Shown: positions 25,740-34,752 of the stretch, piece by piece
Layout: each line of letters begins with the position of its first letter
Position numbering within the stretch: the first letter of the stretch is position 1
Source of the DNA: Acinetobacter johnsonii CIP 64.6
Lineage (GTDB): Bacteria; Pseudomonadota; Gammaproteobacteria; Pseudomonadales; Moraxellaceae
Reading direction: 5' to 3'
Assembly (NCBI RefSeq): GCF_000368045.1
Contig: NZ_KB849235.1
Span: 523,621 to 576,877, forward strand
DNA length: 53,257 nt
Position numbers and translations under genes: made by a program
Notes under the pieces: model-generated
Told to the model about the DNA's origin: nothing
Databases searched by the model: none
The model's input: the letters and a program-made list of their open reading frames with translations, nothing else

Positions 25740-27329
25740 TTACTGATACTGACTGGCTTGAATCAATTGACGCGTATAGTCAGACTGCGGTTGCTCAAAA
25801 AGTTGTTCAGTGGCTTGCAATTCCACCACTTTGGCATGACGCAAGACCAAAACCTGTTGGCAGAGTGCTCGTACCACTTGTAAGTCATGACTAATAAACA
25901 AATAGCTCATACCCTGCTCGTGTTGTAGCCGGCGTAATAACGCCACAATCGAACGCTGCGTACTTCGGTCTAAGGCCGAAGTTGGTTCATCTAAAATCAA
26001 TAGCTTAGGTTGAAGTACCAAGGTTCGTGCCAAAGCCACACGCTGCCTTTGCCCACCAGATAGCTCATGTGGATAATAGTTTTTAAATGTGACAGGTAAC
26101 TCCACCTGAGTTAAGACATTCTCAACACGCTGTGTCCTCTCAAGCAAAGACAAAGGCTTTAAAGTCAAACCTTCTGCAATAATTTGCTCAACACTCATGC
26201 GTGGGTTCAAACTTGCGAACGGGTCTTGAAAGACAATTTGAAAATCACCGCGAAGCGGACGTAATGCCTTTTGCGAGAGTTGGTTTAAATCATGTTCTCC
26301 AAACTGGATCTGTCCTCGACTTTCAATCAACCTTGCTACAGCCAGTGCCAAAGAACTTTTGCCTGCACCACTTTCTCCCACCACTCCCAAAGAATACCCT
26401 TGAGCCAAGCTCAACTCCAAAGCTTCAACCGCAGCAAGATACTGTGTCGTGCGATTAAACCAGCCTTTTTTAATCGGAAATTTAACCTCAAGTTGTTTTA
26501 AGCGGAGCAAAGGTGCTGCATCTTGTACATTAATGGCTTGACCAAAAGAATGATTGAGTAAGTTTTGAGTATAAGTAGACTGCGACTGCTCAAAAATCTG
26601 CGCAACCGCCCCTTGCTCTACGACCTTACCTTGATGGATGACCACGGCATCATCAGCATAGTGTTTCACCAAGTTGAGGTCATGGCTAATCAAAATCATG
26701 GCCATGTTATGGCGCTGTTGTAAAGACTTCAGCAAGTCTAAAATTTGAACTTGCAGCATGACATCTAGTGCCGTGGTGGGCTCATCAGCAATCAAAATAT
26801 CAGGCTCTTGCACCAGTGCCATGGCAATCATGACCCGCTGGCGTTGGCCGCCAGACAGCTCATAAGGAAAACGCTGCAACACACTTTCAGGATTTGGAAT
26901 ACCCACATCTTCTAACAAGGCAATTACTCGTTGCCGCGCTTGTGTTTTAGACCAACCCTGTAACCATAAAGTCTCGGCAATGATCTTTTCCACCCGATGC
27001 AAAGAATTTAAAGCGGTCATTGGCTCTTGAAAAACCATCGCGATTTTTTGCCCACGAATCGACCTAAGTTGCGCATCGCTCAACTTTAAGAGATTTTTTC
27101 CGTCTAACAGTACGGAGCCTTGCACTTGTAAAACTTTCGGCAACAAACCCATCAAGGATAAAGCACTGACCGATTTTCCTGAACCGCTCTCTCCAACCAG
27201 CGCCAAAGTCTGCCCAGCACGCAGTTCAAAACTGAGCTGATCGACTAATACCCGTTCTGAGCTGTGAATGCTCAGGGCATTCACTTCAAGTATCGGAGCT
27301 GTTCTATTGGCGTCTAGGGTCAAATGCAT
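25740..27329 (-). CDS. yejF: Peptide/microcin C ABC transporter ATP-binding protein, two fused nucleotide-binding domains
   Basis: 529 aa, same size as E. coli YejF (529). It has two ABC cassettes in tandem: Walker A GESGSGKS (~50) and GESGAGKS (~320), signature LSGGQRQR twice, Walker B 'LIADEPTTALD' and 'LILDEPTSALD'. It powers the YejABEF importer, which in E. coli takes up microcin C and oligopeptides, and in some Rhizobiales has been linked to muropeptide uptake. Its start overlaps yejE by 26 nt, indicating coupled translation. Last gene of the operon. Confidence 0.94.
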   Translation of the reverse strand: MHLTLDANRTAPILEVNALSIHSSERVLVDQLSFELRAGQTLALVGESGSGKSVSALSLMGLLPKVLQVQGSVLLDGKNLLKLSDAQLRSIRGQKIAMVFQEPMTALNSLHRVEKIIAETLWLQGWSKTQARQRVIALLEDVGIPNPESVLQRFPYELSGGQRQRVMIAMALVQEPDILIADEPTTALDVMLQVQILDLLKSLQQRHNMAMILISHDLNLVKHYADDAVVIHQGKVVEQGAVAQIFEQSQSTYTQNLLNHSFGQAINVQDAAPLLRLKQLEVKFPIKKGWFNRTTQYLAAVEALELSLAQGYSLGVVGESGAGKSSLALAVARLIESRGQIQFGEHDLNQLSQKALRPLRGDFQIVFQDPFASLNPRMSVEQIIAEGLTLKPLSLLERTQRVENVLTQVELPVTFKNYYPHELSGGQRQRVALARTLVLQPKLLILDEPTSALDRSTQRSIVALLRRLQHEQGMSYLFISHDLQVVRALCQQVLVLRHAKVVELQATEQLFEQPQSDYTRQLIQASQYQ

Positions 27330-28317
27330 CGCGCAAAGCCTCCCCGATATACATCAGCAACGCAAGCACAATAGCCAAGCTAAAAAAGCCAGACAGAGCT
27401 AACCATGGTGCATTTAAATTATTCTTGCCTTGTAACAAAAGCTCACCCAATGATGCCGCATCAGGCGGTAGGCCATAACCCAAGAAATCCAGTGCTGTTA
27501 GCGCTGTAATATTGGCTGTTAAGATAAAAGGCAGTTGTGACAAGCTAGAGCTGATCGCATTGGGTAAAATATGCCGAAAAATAATAGCTCGGTTAGTGAC
27601 ACCTAAACTTCGCGCGGCACGGACATAGTCCAACTGGCGGGCCCTTAAAAACTCAGCACGTACCAGTGGAACTAAAATTGTCCAACTGAATAACAGCATG
27701 ATTAAAAACAACCAGTAAATATTTGGGCTGAACATGCTGACTAAAATCATCACCATGAACAGCATGGGTAACCCGCCCCACACTTCTAAAATGCGCTGCC
27801 CGATTAAATCGATCCAACCACCGTAATAACCTTGTATTGCTCCAATCACTATGCCCAGTACAGCTGAACTGAAAGTCAAAACAAAACCGAACAGCAATGA
27901 GACACGTAAACCATACAACACGCGTGCCAAGACATCACGACCTTGGTCATCTGTCCCGAGCCAATTTTGCATTGTGGGTGGTGACGGTACAGGGACTGTC
28001 AAATCAACATTGGGGGTTTGATATGAATATCGAATCAACGGCCAAACAACCCAACCTTTTGCTTGAATCAGCTGCTGTACCACTGGATCTTTATATTCAG
28101 TTTCAGTTTCGAAAACACCGCCAAAAGTCGTTTCAGGATAGTGTTTCAATACAGGGAAATATAAGGTCTGATCATACTTAACCAATAGTGGTTTATCATT
28201 CGCGATTAGCTCTGAGGCTAAAGACAGTACAAAAACACAGATAAATAAAATACTACAACTAAGACCGAGCTTATTTTGCTTAAATCGTTTGAAACCTGCC
28301 TGTAAAATGGGTGACAT
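27304..28317 (-). CDS. yejE: Peptide/microcin C ABC transporter permease
   Basis: 337 aa, inner-membrane DppC-type permease. The Yej-specific 'SELIANDKPLLVKYD' and long periplasmic loop after helix 1 are clear, followed by 'NWLGTDDQGRDVLARVLYG' and the EAA loop 'RAARSLGVTNRAIIFRHILPNA'. The C-terminus 'GEALRDAFDPRRQ' is typical. It forms the channel with YejB. Its start codon shares a base with the yejB stop. Confidence 0.94.
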   Translation of the reverse strand: MSPILQAGFKRFKQNKLGLSCSILFICVFVLSLASELIANDKPLLVKYDQTLYFPVLKHYPETTFGGVFETETEYKDPVVQQLIQAKGWVVWPLIRYSYQTPNVDLTVPVPSPPTMQNWLGTDDQGRDVLARVLYGLRVSLLFGFVLTFSSAVLGIVIGAIQGYYGGWIDLIGQRILEVWGGLPMLFMVMILVSMFSPNIYWLFLIMLLFSWTILVPLVRAEFLRARQLDYVRAARSLGVTNRAIIFRHILPNAISSSLSQLPFILTANITALTALDFLGYGLPPDAASLGELLLQGKNNLNAPWLALSGFFSLAIVLALLMYIGEALRDAFDPRRQ

Positions 28318-29378
28318 CAGCCTCTCCCTTGCGAATCAAAATGTATTCGCGGATCAATCAGCTGATACAACACATCGCCAATCAGACGCAGCAGCAAGCC
28401 CAACAAAGTAAAAATGAACAATGTGCCAAAAATCACAGGATAGTCTCGTTGCACAATCGCCTCAAAGCCCAATAGGCCTAAACCATCCAGATTAAATATG
28501 ATCTCAATAAATAAATTGCCCACAAAGAAGTAAGCGATTAAAACTTCTGGTAAACCTGCCACCACAATCAGTATCGCATTGCGAAACACATGACCATACA
28601 ACACTTGAGACTCGGTCAGGCCTTTGGAACGTGCCGTCAGCACATAAGGCTTGCTGAGTTCTTCCATAAACGAATACTTGGTGAGATAAGTCACTGTGGC
28701 AAAGCCACCAATCACCATCGCCAAAAGCGGTAAAGCCATGTGCCAAAAATAATCTTTAATTTTGCCCCATAGCGACAAGTCCGCAAAATTTTCCGAGACC
28801 AAACCTTGTAAAGGGAACCATTGGAAATAAGAACCGCCTGCAAAAAAGACAATCAGGAGAATTGCAAAAATAAATGCAGGAACCGCGTAAGCCACTGCCA
28901 ACAGTAGCGATGTAGACTGATCAAACACCGTGCCGTGCAATCGGGCTTTTTTAATGCCCAAAGGAATGGAAATTAGATAAATTAGCAAAGCACTCCACAG
29001 CCCAAAGGACACGGATACAGGTAATTTATCCTTAATCAGTGCTGTAACGGGCTGGTCTTTAAAAAAGCTCGTGCCGAAGTCCAGTTGCGCGTAATTTTTC
29101 ACCATTTCAAAAAAGCGTATATGCATGGGCTGATCAAAACCATAATGTGCTTTGATCTTTGCGAGCATTTCATCACTGAGTCCTTGCGCGCCTTGATAGA
29201 CATTTGAGCCTCCACCTGCACCGCCCAAATTACCCAAAGTTTGCATAGCTTCCGCTTGTTGAATGGCTTGCTCAACAGGCCCACCGGGTGCAATTTGAAT
29301 CACAGCAAAATTGATCAGCAAAATCAGAAATAAGGTCGGAACGATCAGCAACAGCCTTTTGAATATATACATACGCAT
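28317..29378 (-). CDS. yejB: Peptide/microcin C ABC transporter permease
   Basis: 353 aa, DppB-type permease with an N-terminal helix (MRMYIFKRLLLIVPTLFLIL), 'FAVIQIAPGGPVEQAI', and the EAA loop 'YVLTARSKGLTESQVLYGHVFRNA'. The glycine-rich stretch NLGGAGGGSNVYQGAQG after helix 1 is usual in YejB proteins. It pairs with YejE. It lies 18 nt after yejA. Confidence 0.94.
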   Translation of the reverse strand: MRMYIFKRLLLIVPTLFLILLINFAVIQIAPGGPVEQAIQQAEAMQTLGNLGGAGGGSNVYQGAQGLSDEMLAKIKAHYGFDQPMHIRFFEMVKNYAQLDFGTSFFKDQPVTALIKDKLPVSVSFGLWSALLIYLISIPLGIKKARLHGTVFDQSTSLLLAVAYAVPAFIFAILLIVFFAGGSYFQWFPLQGLVSENFADLSLWGKIKDYFWHMALPLLAMVIGGFATVTYLTKYSFMEELSKPYVLTARSKGLTESQVLYGHVFRNAILIVVAGLPEVLIAYFFVGNLFIEIIFNLDGLGLLGFEAIVQRDYPVIFGTLFIFTLLGLLLRLIGDVLYQLIDPRIHFDSQGRG

Positions 29379-29396
29379 CTCACCCCCTATGCCAGC

Positions 29397-31238
29397 TTAT
29401 GGCTTGGCTGCCTGACCTAAGTACTGACTCACCTTTTTCGCCTGTTTGGCATCACTCCACCAATAATCCAAACCGACATGCAACTGTGGACTCCGTGCCG
29501 GTTTTTGATACATGTTCCAATAGGCATACCATTGATCCGCTTTACCATAGGTCGGTATTTGATAATAACCTGCACGCAACAAGCGATCTAAAATACGCGT
29601 TTGCACCACCACTTGCTTACGATCAGGCGCTTGAATCAACTGTTGGATCATCTGATCGATCACCGGATTTTGAATACCCGAATAATTATAATTTCCCACC
29701 TGATGGGCTGAAGCACTGCCCCACAGTTGCACCTGTTCTTTGCCCGGTGTCAAAGACTGTGGCATCGTTTGTAGGGTCATATCAAAATCTTGAGTCCGCA
29801 TACGCTCATAGTACTGCGGTGTATCAACCTGTCGAATGTTCAGCTGTATTCCTAGGCGCTTTAGATGGCGAACAAAAGGCGTAATTTCACGTACAGCATC
29901 ACTCGGCTGAATCAGAAATTCAAACTGAATCGGCTTATTTTTCCGATCCAACAATTGCCCTTTGGCATTATATGTATAGCCATTTTTTAATAAAATCTGT
30001 CGTGCAATGAGTAAATTATTTCGATTATAGCCCGATCCATCTGAAGCTGAATAACGCCAGTTCTTTAAAACGCCATCTCGCTGTACGGGATGCAATTTCG
30101 CCAAATAAGGCTTTAAGATTTTGATTTCAGCAGCCGAAGGCGCACCCTTCGCCTCTAGTTCGCTATTAGAAAAATAACTTTGCAAGCGTTGATATTGCCC
30201 ATAGAACATCGCTTTGTTTTGCCACTCGAAGTCGTAGGCATAAGTCAAAGCTTGGCGAAAATAAATATCTTGAAAAGGCTGACGACGGGTATTAAATACA
30301 AAACTTTGCGTTGGAATCGGATTGAAATGCTTAAAGCTATATTTTTTGACGAGACCTTGTTTCGCTGCGGGAAAGTTATAGGCTGTCACCCATTGTCGTG
30401 CAGACTCTTCCTCATGCAAGGTATATAAACCGGCCTTAAACGCAGTAAAAGCAATATCTTTGCTGCGATAGTACACATAATCCACGCGGTTAAAATTATA
30501 ACGCCCTTGGTTGACCTTTAAATCTCTGGCCCAATACTTTGGATTACGCTTATAAATAACCCGCTGCCCTGCATTGATTTTCTCTAAGAGGTAAGGGCCT
30601 GAACCTAAAATCGGTTTGACCGAAGTTTGACTAAAGTCTTTGCCTTGCCAGTCTTTTTTGGAATAAATTGGCATTCTGGCCACAATCAAAGGCATTTCCA
30701 CATTATTTCGGGTTTTAAAATGCATTTTGACGCTGTATTTGGACAACACTTCTGTCTTGGCTAAATCTGACAAATACATCTGTAAGCCAAAATTGGACTT
30801 GCTTTGAAAGATATCAAAACTGAACTTTACATCGGCTGCGGTAACAGAACTGCCATCACTGAAGCGTGCTTTTGGGTTTAAATGAAAAATGATCGCGTTA
30901 AAGTTTTTCGGGTCATAGCTGACCTTTTCTGCCAGCAATGGATACATCACCGCGGGCTCATCCAAAGAACTACTCATAAGTGAGTCAAATAAATAGTTGG
31001 TTCCCTCAACCGCAGTACCGCGACCATTCATGCTGTTTAAGTTATCAAAACTCCCAATGACTGCACGTGTTAATTCACCACCCTTTGGCGCCTGCACATT
31101 GGCATAAGGCAGATGATCCGACTGGCTGTATTTCGGCGTACCATAAGGTGCAATAAAAGGCATGGTCTGTAGTGCAGACCATGCCTTTAAAGGAATCACG
31201 ACAAGGCTGAACAGCAAGAGTGTTGTTCTAACCGTCAT
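29397..31238 (-). CDS. yejA: Extracellular solute-binding protein of the Yej transporter
   Basis: 613 aa, with a signal peptide (MTVRTTLLLFSLVVIPLKAWSA). Family 5 solute-binding domain: 'PKGGELTRAVIGSFDNLNSM', 'FHLNPKARFSDGSSVTAADVKFSFD', 'FNTRRQPFQDIYFRQALTYAYDFEW'. It binds peptides or peptide-like molecules in the periplasm for import by YejBEF. The gene begins 35 nt after mltD on the same strand with no terminator between them, so it may share the mltD transcript. Confidence 0.93.
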   Translation of the reverse strand: MTVRTTLLLFSLVVIPLKAWSALQTMPFIAPYGTPKYSQSDHLPYANVQAPKGGELTRAVIGSFDNLNSMNGRGTAVEGTNYLFDSLMSSSLDEPAVMYPLLAEKVSYDPKNFNAIIFHLNPKARFSDGSSVTAADVKFSFDIFQSKSNFGLQMYLSDLAKTEVLSKYSVKMHFKTRNNVEMPLIVARMPIYSKKDWQGKDFSQTSVKPILGSGPYLLEKINAGQRVIYKRNPKYWARDLKVNQGRYNFNRVDYVYYRSKDIAFTAFKAGLYTLHEEESARQWVTAYNFPAAKQGLVKKYSFKHFNPIPTQSFVFNTRRQPFQDIYFRQALTYAYDFEWQNKAMFYGQYQRLQSYFSNSELEAKGAPSAAEIKILKPYLAKLHPVQRDGVLKNWRYSASDGSGYNRNNLLIARQILLKNGYTYNAKGQLLDRKNKPIQFEFLIQPSDAVREITPFVRHLKRLGIQLNIRQVDTPQYYERMRTQDFDMTLQTMPQSLTPGKEQVQLWGSASAHQVGNYNYSGIQNPVIDQMIQQLIQAPDRKQVVVQTRILDRLLRAGYYQIPTYGKADQWYAYWNMYQKPARSPQLHVGLDYWWSDAKQAKKVSQYLGQAAKP

Positions 31239-31273
31239 CGGAGCTTTCTCTGAAATTGCATTTCAACTCAATA

Positions 31274-34200
31274 TTAGTTCGGCACCTTAATTACATCACC
31301 AATGCGCAACTGCGTATTCGGTTTAATGTCATTGAGCTCAGCCAATTGCGAAGTATCCATACCATAACGGCTTGCCAGTCCAATTAAGGTATCACCACGT
31401 TTCACTGTGTACTGTGAAATCAGTTTTGGAATTTGAATGGTCTGCCCAACTTGTAAGCCCGCACGCGGACTCAGATTATTTAAACTAGCAAGCTCTGACA
31501 CAGACATCCCAGCACGGTTTGCAATTGAGTTTAACGACTCACCTGACTTCACTTTATAAGCTTCAGTTGCACGGCTAGAAGTTGCTTGTGGCTTTGCTGC
31601 CACTGTTTCTGTTTTGATTGGAGCTGAATCAACATCACCTTCAATTTTTAAACGCTGACCAACACGAACATTCGCCGTACGGCTTAGGTTGTTTAATTCA
31701 GCCAAATAGTTCAGTTGCAAGTGATATTTACGCGCAATGCTATTTAGGGTTTCACCCGATTTCACCACATGGATATCGGTTGAGTTATTACTTGCAGTAG
31801 TTTGTTTTTCGACTATTTTCGGCGTTTCAACAGTAGGCACTTCACCCGTTAATTTGAGTTTTTGACCTGCACGTAAGCCCGCTGTACGACTCATGTTGTT
31901 GAGGTCAGCAATATAATCCATACCCAAATTATATTTCGAAGCAATTGCAGTTAATGAGTCCCCCGACTGAACGGTATAAGTCTCTGGCACGGTTGAACCC
32001 GCAGGGATCTTAATACTTTGACCCACTTGCAAGCCGCTATTGCTTGAAAGATTGTTGAGATCAGCCAGCTCCGACAGGCTCATCTTCGACTGTGATGCAA
32101 TGCTATACAATGTATCACCACGTTGTACTTTATAGCTTTCAACTTTGAACTGTGGCTCAGCTTTAACTGAAGGCGTTTTAGCACTACTTGTCGCTAAGCT
32201 TTTAACATCATTAAGTGGCACATTAATTTTTTGTCCAACTAACAGGTTGCTGCCCGCATTTAAACCCGGTGTTAAATCTGCCAATTCTTGATTTGACAGC
32301 GCATAGCGGTCTGCAATCAATTTCAGATATTCACCACGTTTCACCGTATAAGACTGAGTTGCAACTTTAGTTTGGCTAGTAGCTTTCTCATCGTTGACTT
32401 TAGCACGGGATTGAGCCGTTTCTTTTAAAGAAAGCTTTTGCCCCACACGTACGCCACTCGTTACGCTTAAACCGTTATAGTCAGCCAACTGTTTTAAGCT
32501 TAAACCAAACTCATCCGCGATACCGGTTAAAGTATCATTGGCACGAACGGTATAACTCTCGGGTTTAGTCTCAGCTTTCACGGTAGAACGCACTTCAACT
32601 TTTTCAGCTTGTGGTTTTGCATCATATAAATAAATCGATGTACCGACATAAAGTGTGGCATTGGCATCCATTTGGTTCCACTTCGCCACATCACGCCAGT
32701 TCACCCCATTTTTGGCAGCAATCAGCGCTAAAGTATCACCCGGTTGTACGGTATAAGTTGAACGTTTACCTTTTGGCGGCACAATCACAATTTCAGAGTC
32801 AGTCTTAACAAAGTTTTTGCCTTGATTACGTTTCACTTCATCTGAATCTAAACGGGTATTGTCAGCCACAGATTTTGGATAAGCAAAACCTTTGGTTAAC
32901 TCTTTGCCTTGCAGCTCTGCCACAGACTGACTGGTTTGAATTGCGGTGAGCTTAATTTTACCATCCAAAGGATCTACAATTTCTGTCCCTTGAGGGGCCA
33001 AAGCTTGAATTTCAGCTACCACTTCAGCTTGCTCTGCTTTCGTCGCAACGGGTTTCAGAACTTCATCGACAGTTTTGCTTTGACCTTCGGCTTGAATTGC
33101 TGCGGTTAACTGTTCACGCTCTGCCGCTGAAATTGGTGGTTCAACGGAAACTGGTTTCACTGGGGTCGCTGGCGTAACCGCAACTGGAATACGCGGCGCA
33201 CTTGGAATATCGCTATTAGCAGCAAAAGCAGCCAGTGCATTAGACCCTTTAGGCGTTGAACCACGGGTAGGCGTCGCAATAGCCGTACTGCTCGACGACG
33301 TCACTGTAGACGAAGTGGCAGGCTTTCCTGTTGTGGTTTTTGTTGTTGTCGTCGCTAAAACAGGTGGTGTAGTTTTCGACGGTGTGATCGCTTTGGTGTT
33401 TAAGGTCGGCGGTTCAATTTTGCTTGGTTGAATCGTTTGGTTATTTTCAGGCAGTTTGGTATTTGCAGATGCCCACAAGCCGCCTGAACCACCCTGTAAT
33501 TTTTTCAAACGTACATCCACTGAAGGACTCAAATCCGCAGGAATTAAAATCCGCATTGGACTCGTGCCGTCAATTGACTCGCCTCTGTGCCCGGGGTTTA
33601 ACTGGTATAACTCGGCACGGCTTAAACCTGTAATCGATGCCACCTCATTTAAACTCACTGCACCCACAGTCACTTCTCTAAAGTGCGGACGGTTCGCAAT
33701 CGGCGGTAAATTGATGTTATAGGCATTTGGATTTTTAATGATCTGTGCAACCGCCAAGAAACGTGGCACATAATTCATGGTTTCTTCAGGCAGTTTTAAT
33801 GACCAATAATCTGTCGGCAAACCTGCGGCTTTATTACGGTTAATCGCTTGTTGAATACGGCCCGGACCTGCGTTATAAGCCGCTAGTGCAAGTTCCCACG
33901 AACCAAACTGGTTATATAAACTGCCCAAGAACTCATATGCAGCACGCGTTGACTCGACCACATCACGGCGACCGTCGTATTGGCTACTTTGTTTTAAGCC
34001 ATAAATGCGGCCCGTACTTGGAATAAACTGCCATAAGCCCGCAGCCGCAGCACTACTGGTTGCAGCAGGGTCATACGAACTTTCAATCACAGGCAGAAGA
34101 GCCAGCTCTGTTGGTAATCCGCGACGCTCGGCTTCTTTAACAGTGTGATACAAATAACGTGAAGCACGTGCACTTAAACGATCCAAATACGGTTGGCGTG

Positions 34201-34543
34201 AAATGAACCACCCACGCTGAGCATCAATACGCGGATTCCAATGATCGGTGTTCATTTTAAAGCCAACGGTCATACGCTTCCAAACGTCACCGTGCTTTAA
34301 CACCAACAGTCGGTCTCCTTCCACCGCACGCATGTCGGTTGCAGAAAGTAAATCTTCTAAAGAATCTAGGCTGTTTGCATCTAGGTAGTTCGATCCGACT
34401 TGTTTGGATTTAGATGTTTGCGTTGCACTTTGCGTCGAGGAACAACCAGCCAGTCCAAGTGTCGCAAGTGCTGAACCGAGTACTGTAATTTTAAATAATG
34501 TCGGTAACATCGGTTGGCCAAAAATGGCAGCTGACTTATACAT
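31274..34543 (-). CDS. mltD: Membrane-bound lytic murein transglycosylase D with eight LysM repeats
   Basis: 1089 aa from the ATG at 34543, more than twice E. coli MltD (452 aa). The chosen start gives a lipoprotein signal with lipobox LAGC (Cys ~34); upstream ATGs add unrelated residues. The catalytic SLT domain has 'LPVIESSYDP' (Glu ~154), 'AAGLWQFIPSTGRIYGL', 'AYNAGPGRIQQAINR' and 'YVPRFLAVAQI'. A degenerate LysM-like module follows, then a Thr/Ser/Pro-rich linker and eight LysM repeats of 'YTVxxGDTLxxIA' type in the last ~475 residues. It cleaves glycan strands to 1,6-anhydro-muropeptides, anchored at the outer membrane. Followed closely by yejABEF. Confidence 0.93.
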   Translation of the reverse strand: MYKSAAIFGQPMLPTLFKITVLGSALATLGLAGCSSTQSATQTSKSKQVGSNYLDANSLDSLEDLLSATDMRAVEGDRLLVLKHGDVWKRMTVGFKMNTDHWNPRIDAQRGWFISRQPYLDRLSARASRYLYHTVKEAERRGLPTELALLPVIESSYDPAATSSAAAAGLWQFIPSTGRIYGLKQSSQYDGRRDVVESTRAAYEFLGSLYNQFGSWELALAAYNAGPGRIQQAINRNKAAGLPTDYWSLKLPEETMNYVPRFLAVAQIIKNPNAYNINLPPIANRPHFREVTVGAVSLNEVASITGLSRAELYQLNPGHRGESIDGTSPMRILIPADLSPSVDVRLKKLQGGSGGLWASANTKLPENNQTIQPSKIEPPTLNTKAITPSKTTPPVLATTTTKTTTGKPATSSTVTSSSSTAIATPTRGSTPKGSNALAAFAANSDIPSAPRIPVAVTPATPVKPVSVEPPISAAEREQLTAAIQAEGQSKTVDEVLKPVATKAEQAEVVAEIQALAPQGTEIVDPLDGKIKLTAIQTSQSVAELQGKELTKGFAYPKSVADNTRLDSDEVKRNQGKNFVKTDSEIVIVPPKGKRSTYTVQPGDTLALIAAKNGVNWRDVAKWNQMDANATLYVGTSIYLYDAKPQAEKVEVRSTVKAETKPESYTVRANDTLTGIADEFGLSLKQLADYNGLSVTSGVRVGQKLSLKETAQSRAKVNDEKATSQTKVATQSYTVKRGEYLKLIADRYALSNQELADLTPGLNAGSNLLVGQKINVPLNDVKSLATSSAKTPSVKAEPQFKVESYKVQRGDTLYSIASQSKMSLSELADLNNLSSNSGLQVGQSIKIPAGSTVPETYTVQSGDSLTAIASKYNLGMDYIADLNNMSRTAGLRAGQKLKLTGEVPTVETPKIVEKQTTASNNSTDIHVVKSGETLNSIARKYHLQLNYLAELNNLSRTANVRVGQRLKIEGDVDSAPIKTETVAAKPQATSSRATEAYKVKSGESLNSIANRAGMSVSELASLNNLSPRAGLQVGQTIQIPKLISQYTVKRGDTLIGLASRYGMDTSQLAELNDIKPNTQLRIGDVIKVPN

Positions 34544-34752
34544 AAGAAAATCCAAACAACTCGTATAAAATTTATTTTTTAGATCTGCCATTGTAGTAAA
34601 GCACGCCGCAGACACAAGGCGTTAATTTAACTTGAAATCAGTATAAATGTTACAAGAAATTAAAAAAGCTGCATCTTATACACTTCTCTAGTGCATTTGC
34701 GTTATACAATGGTGCCCGCTTAGTTTTAATTTTCAGTTTACGGAAGTTGTGT

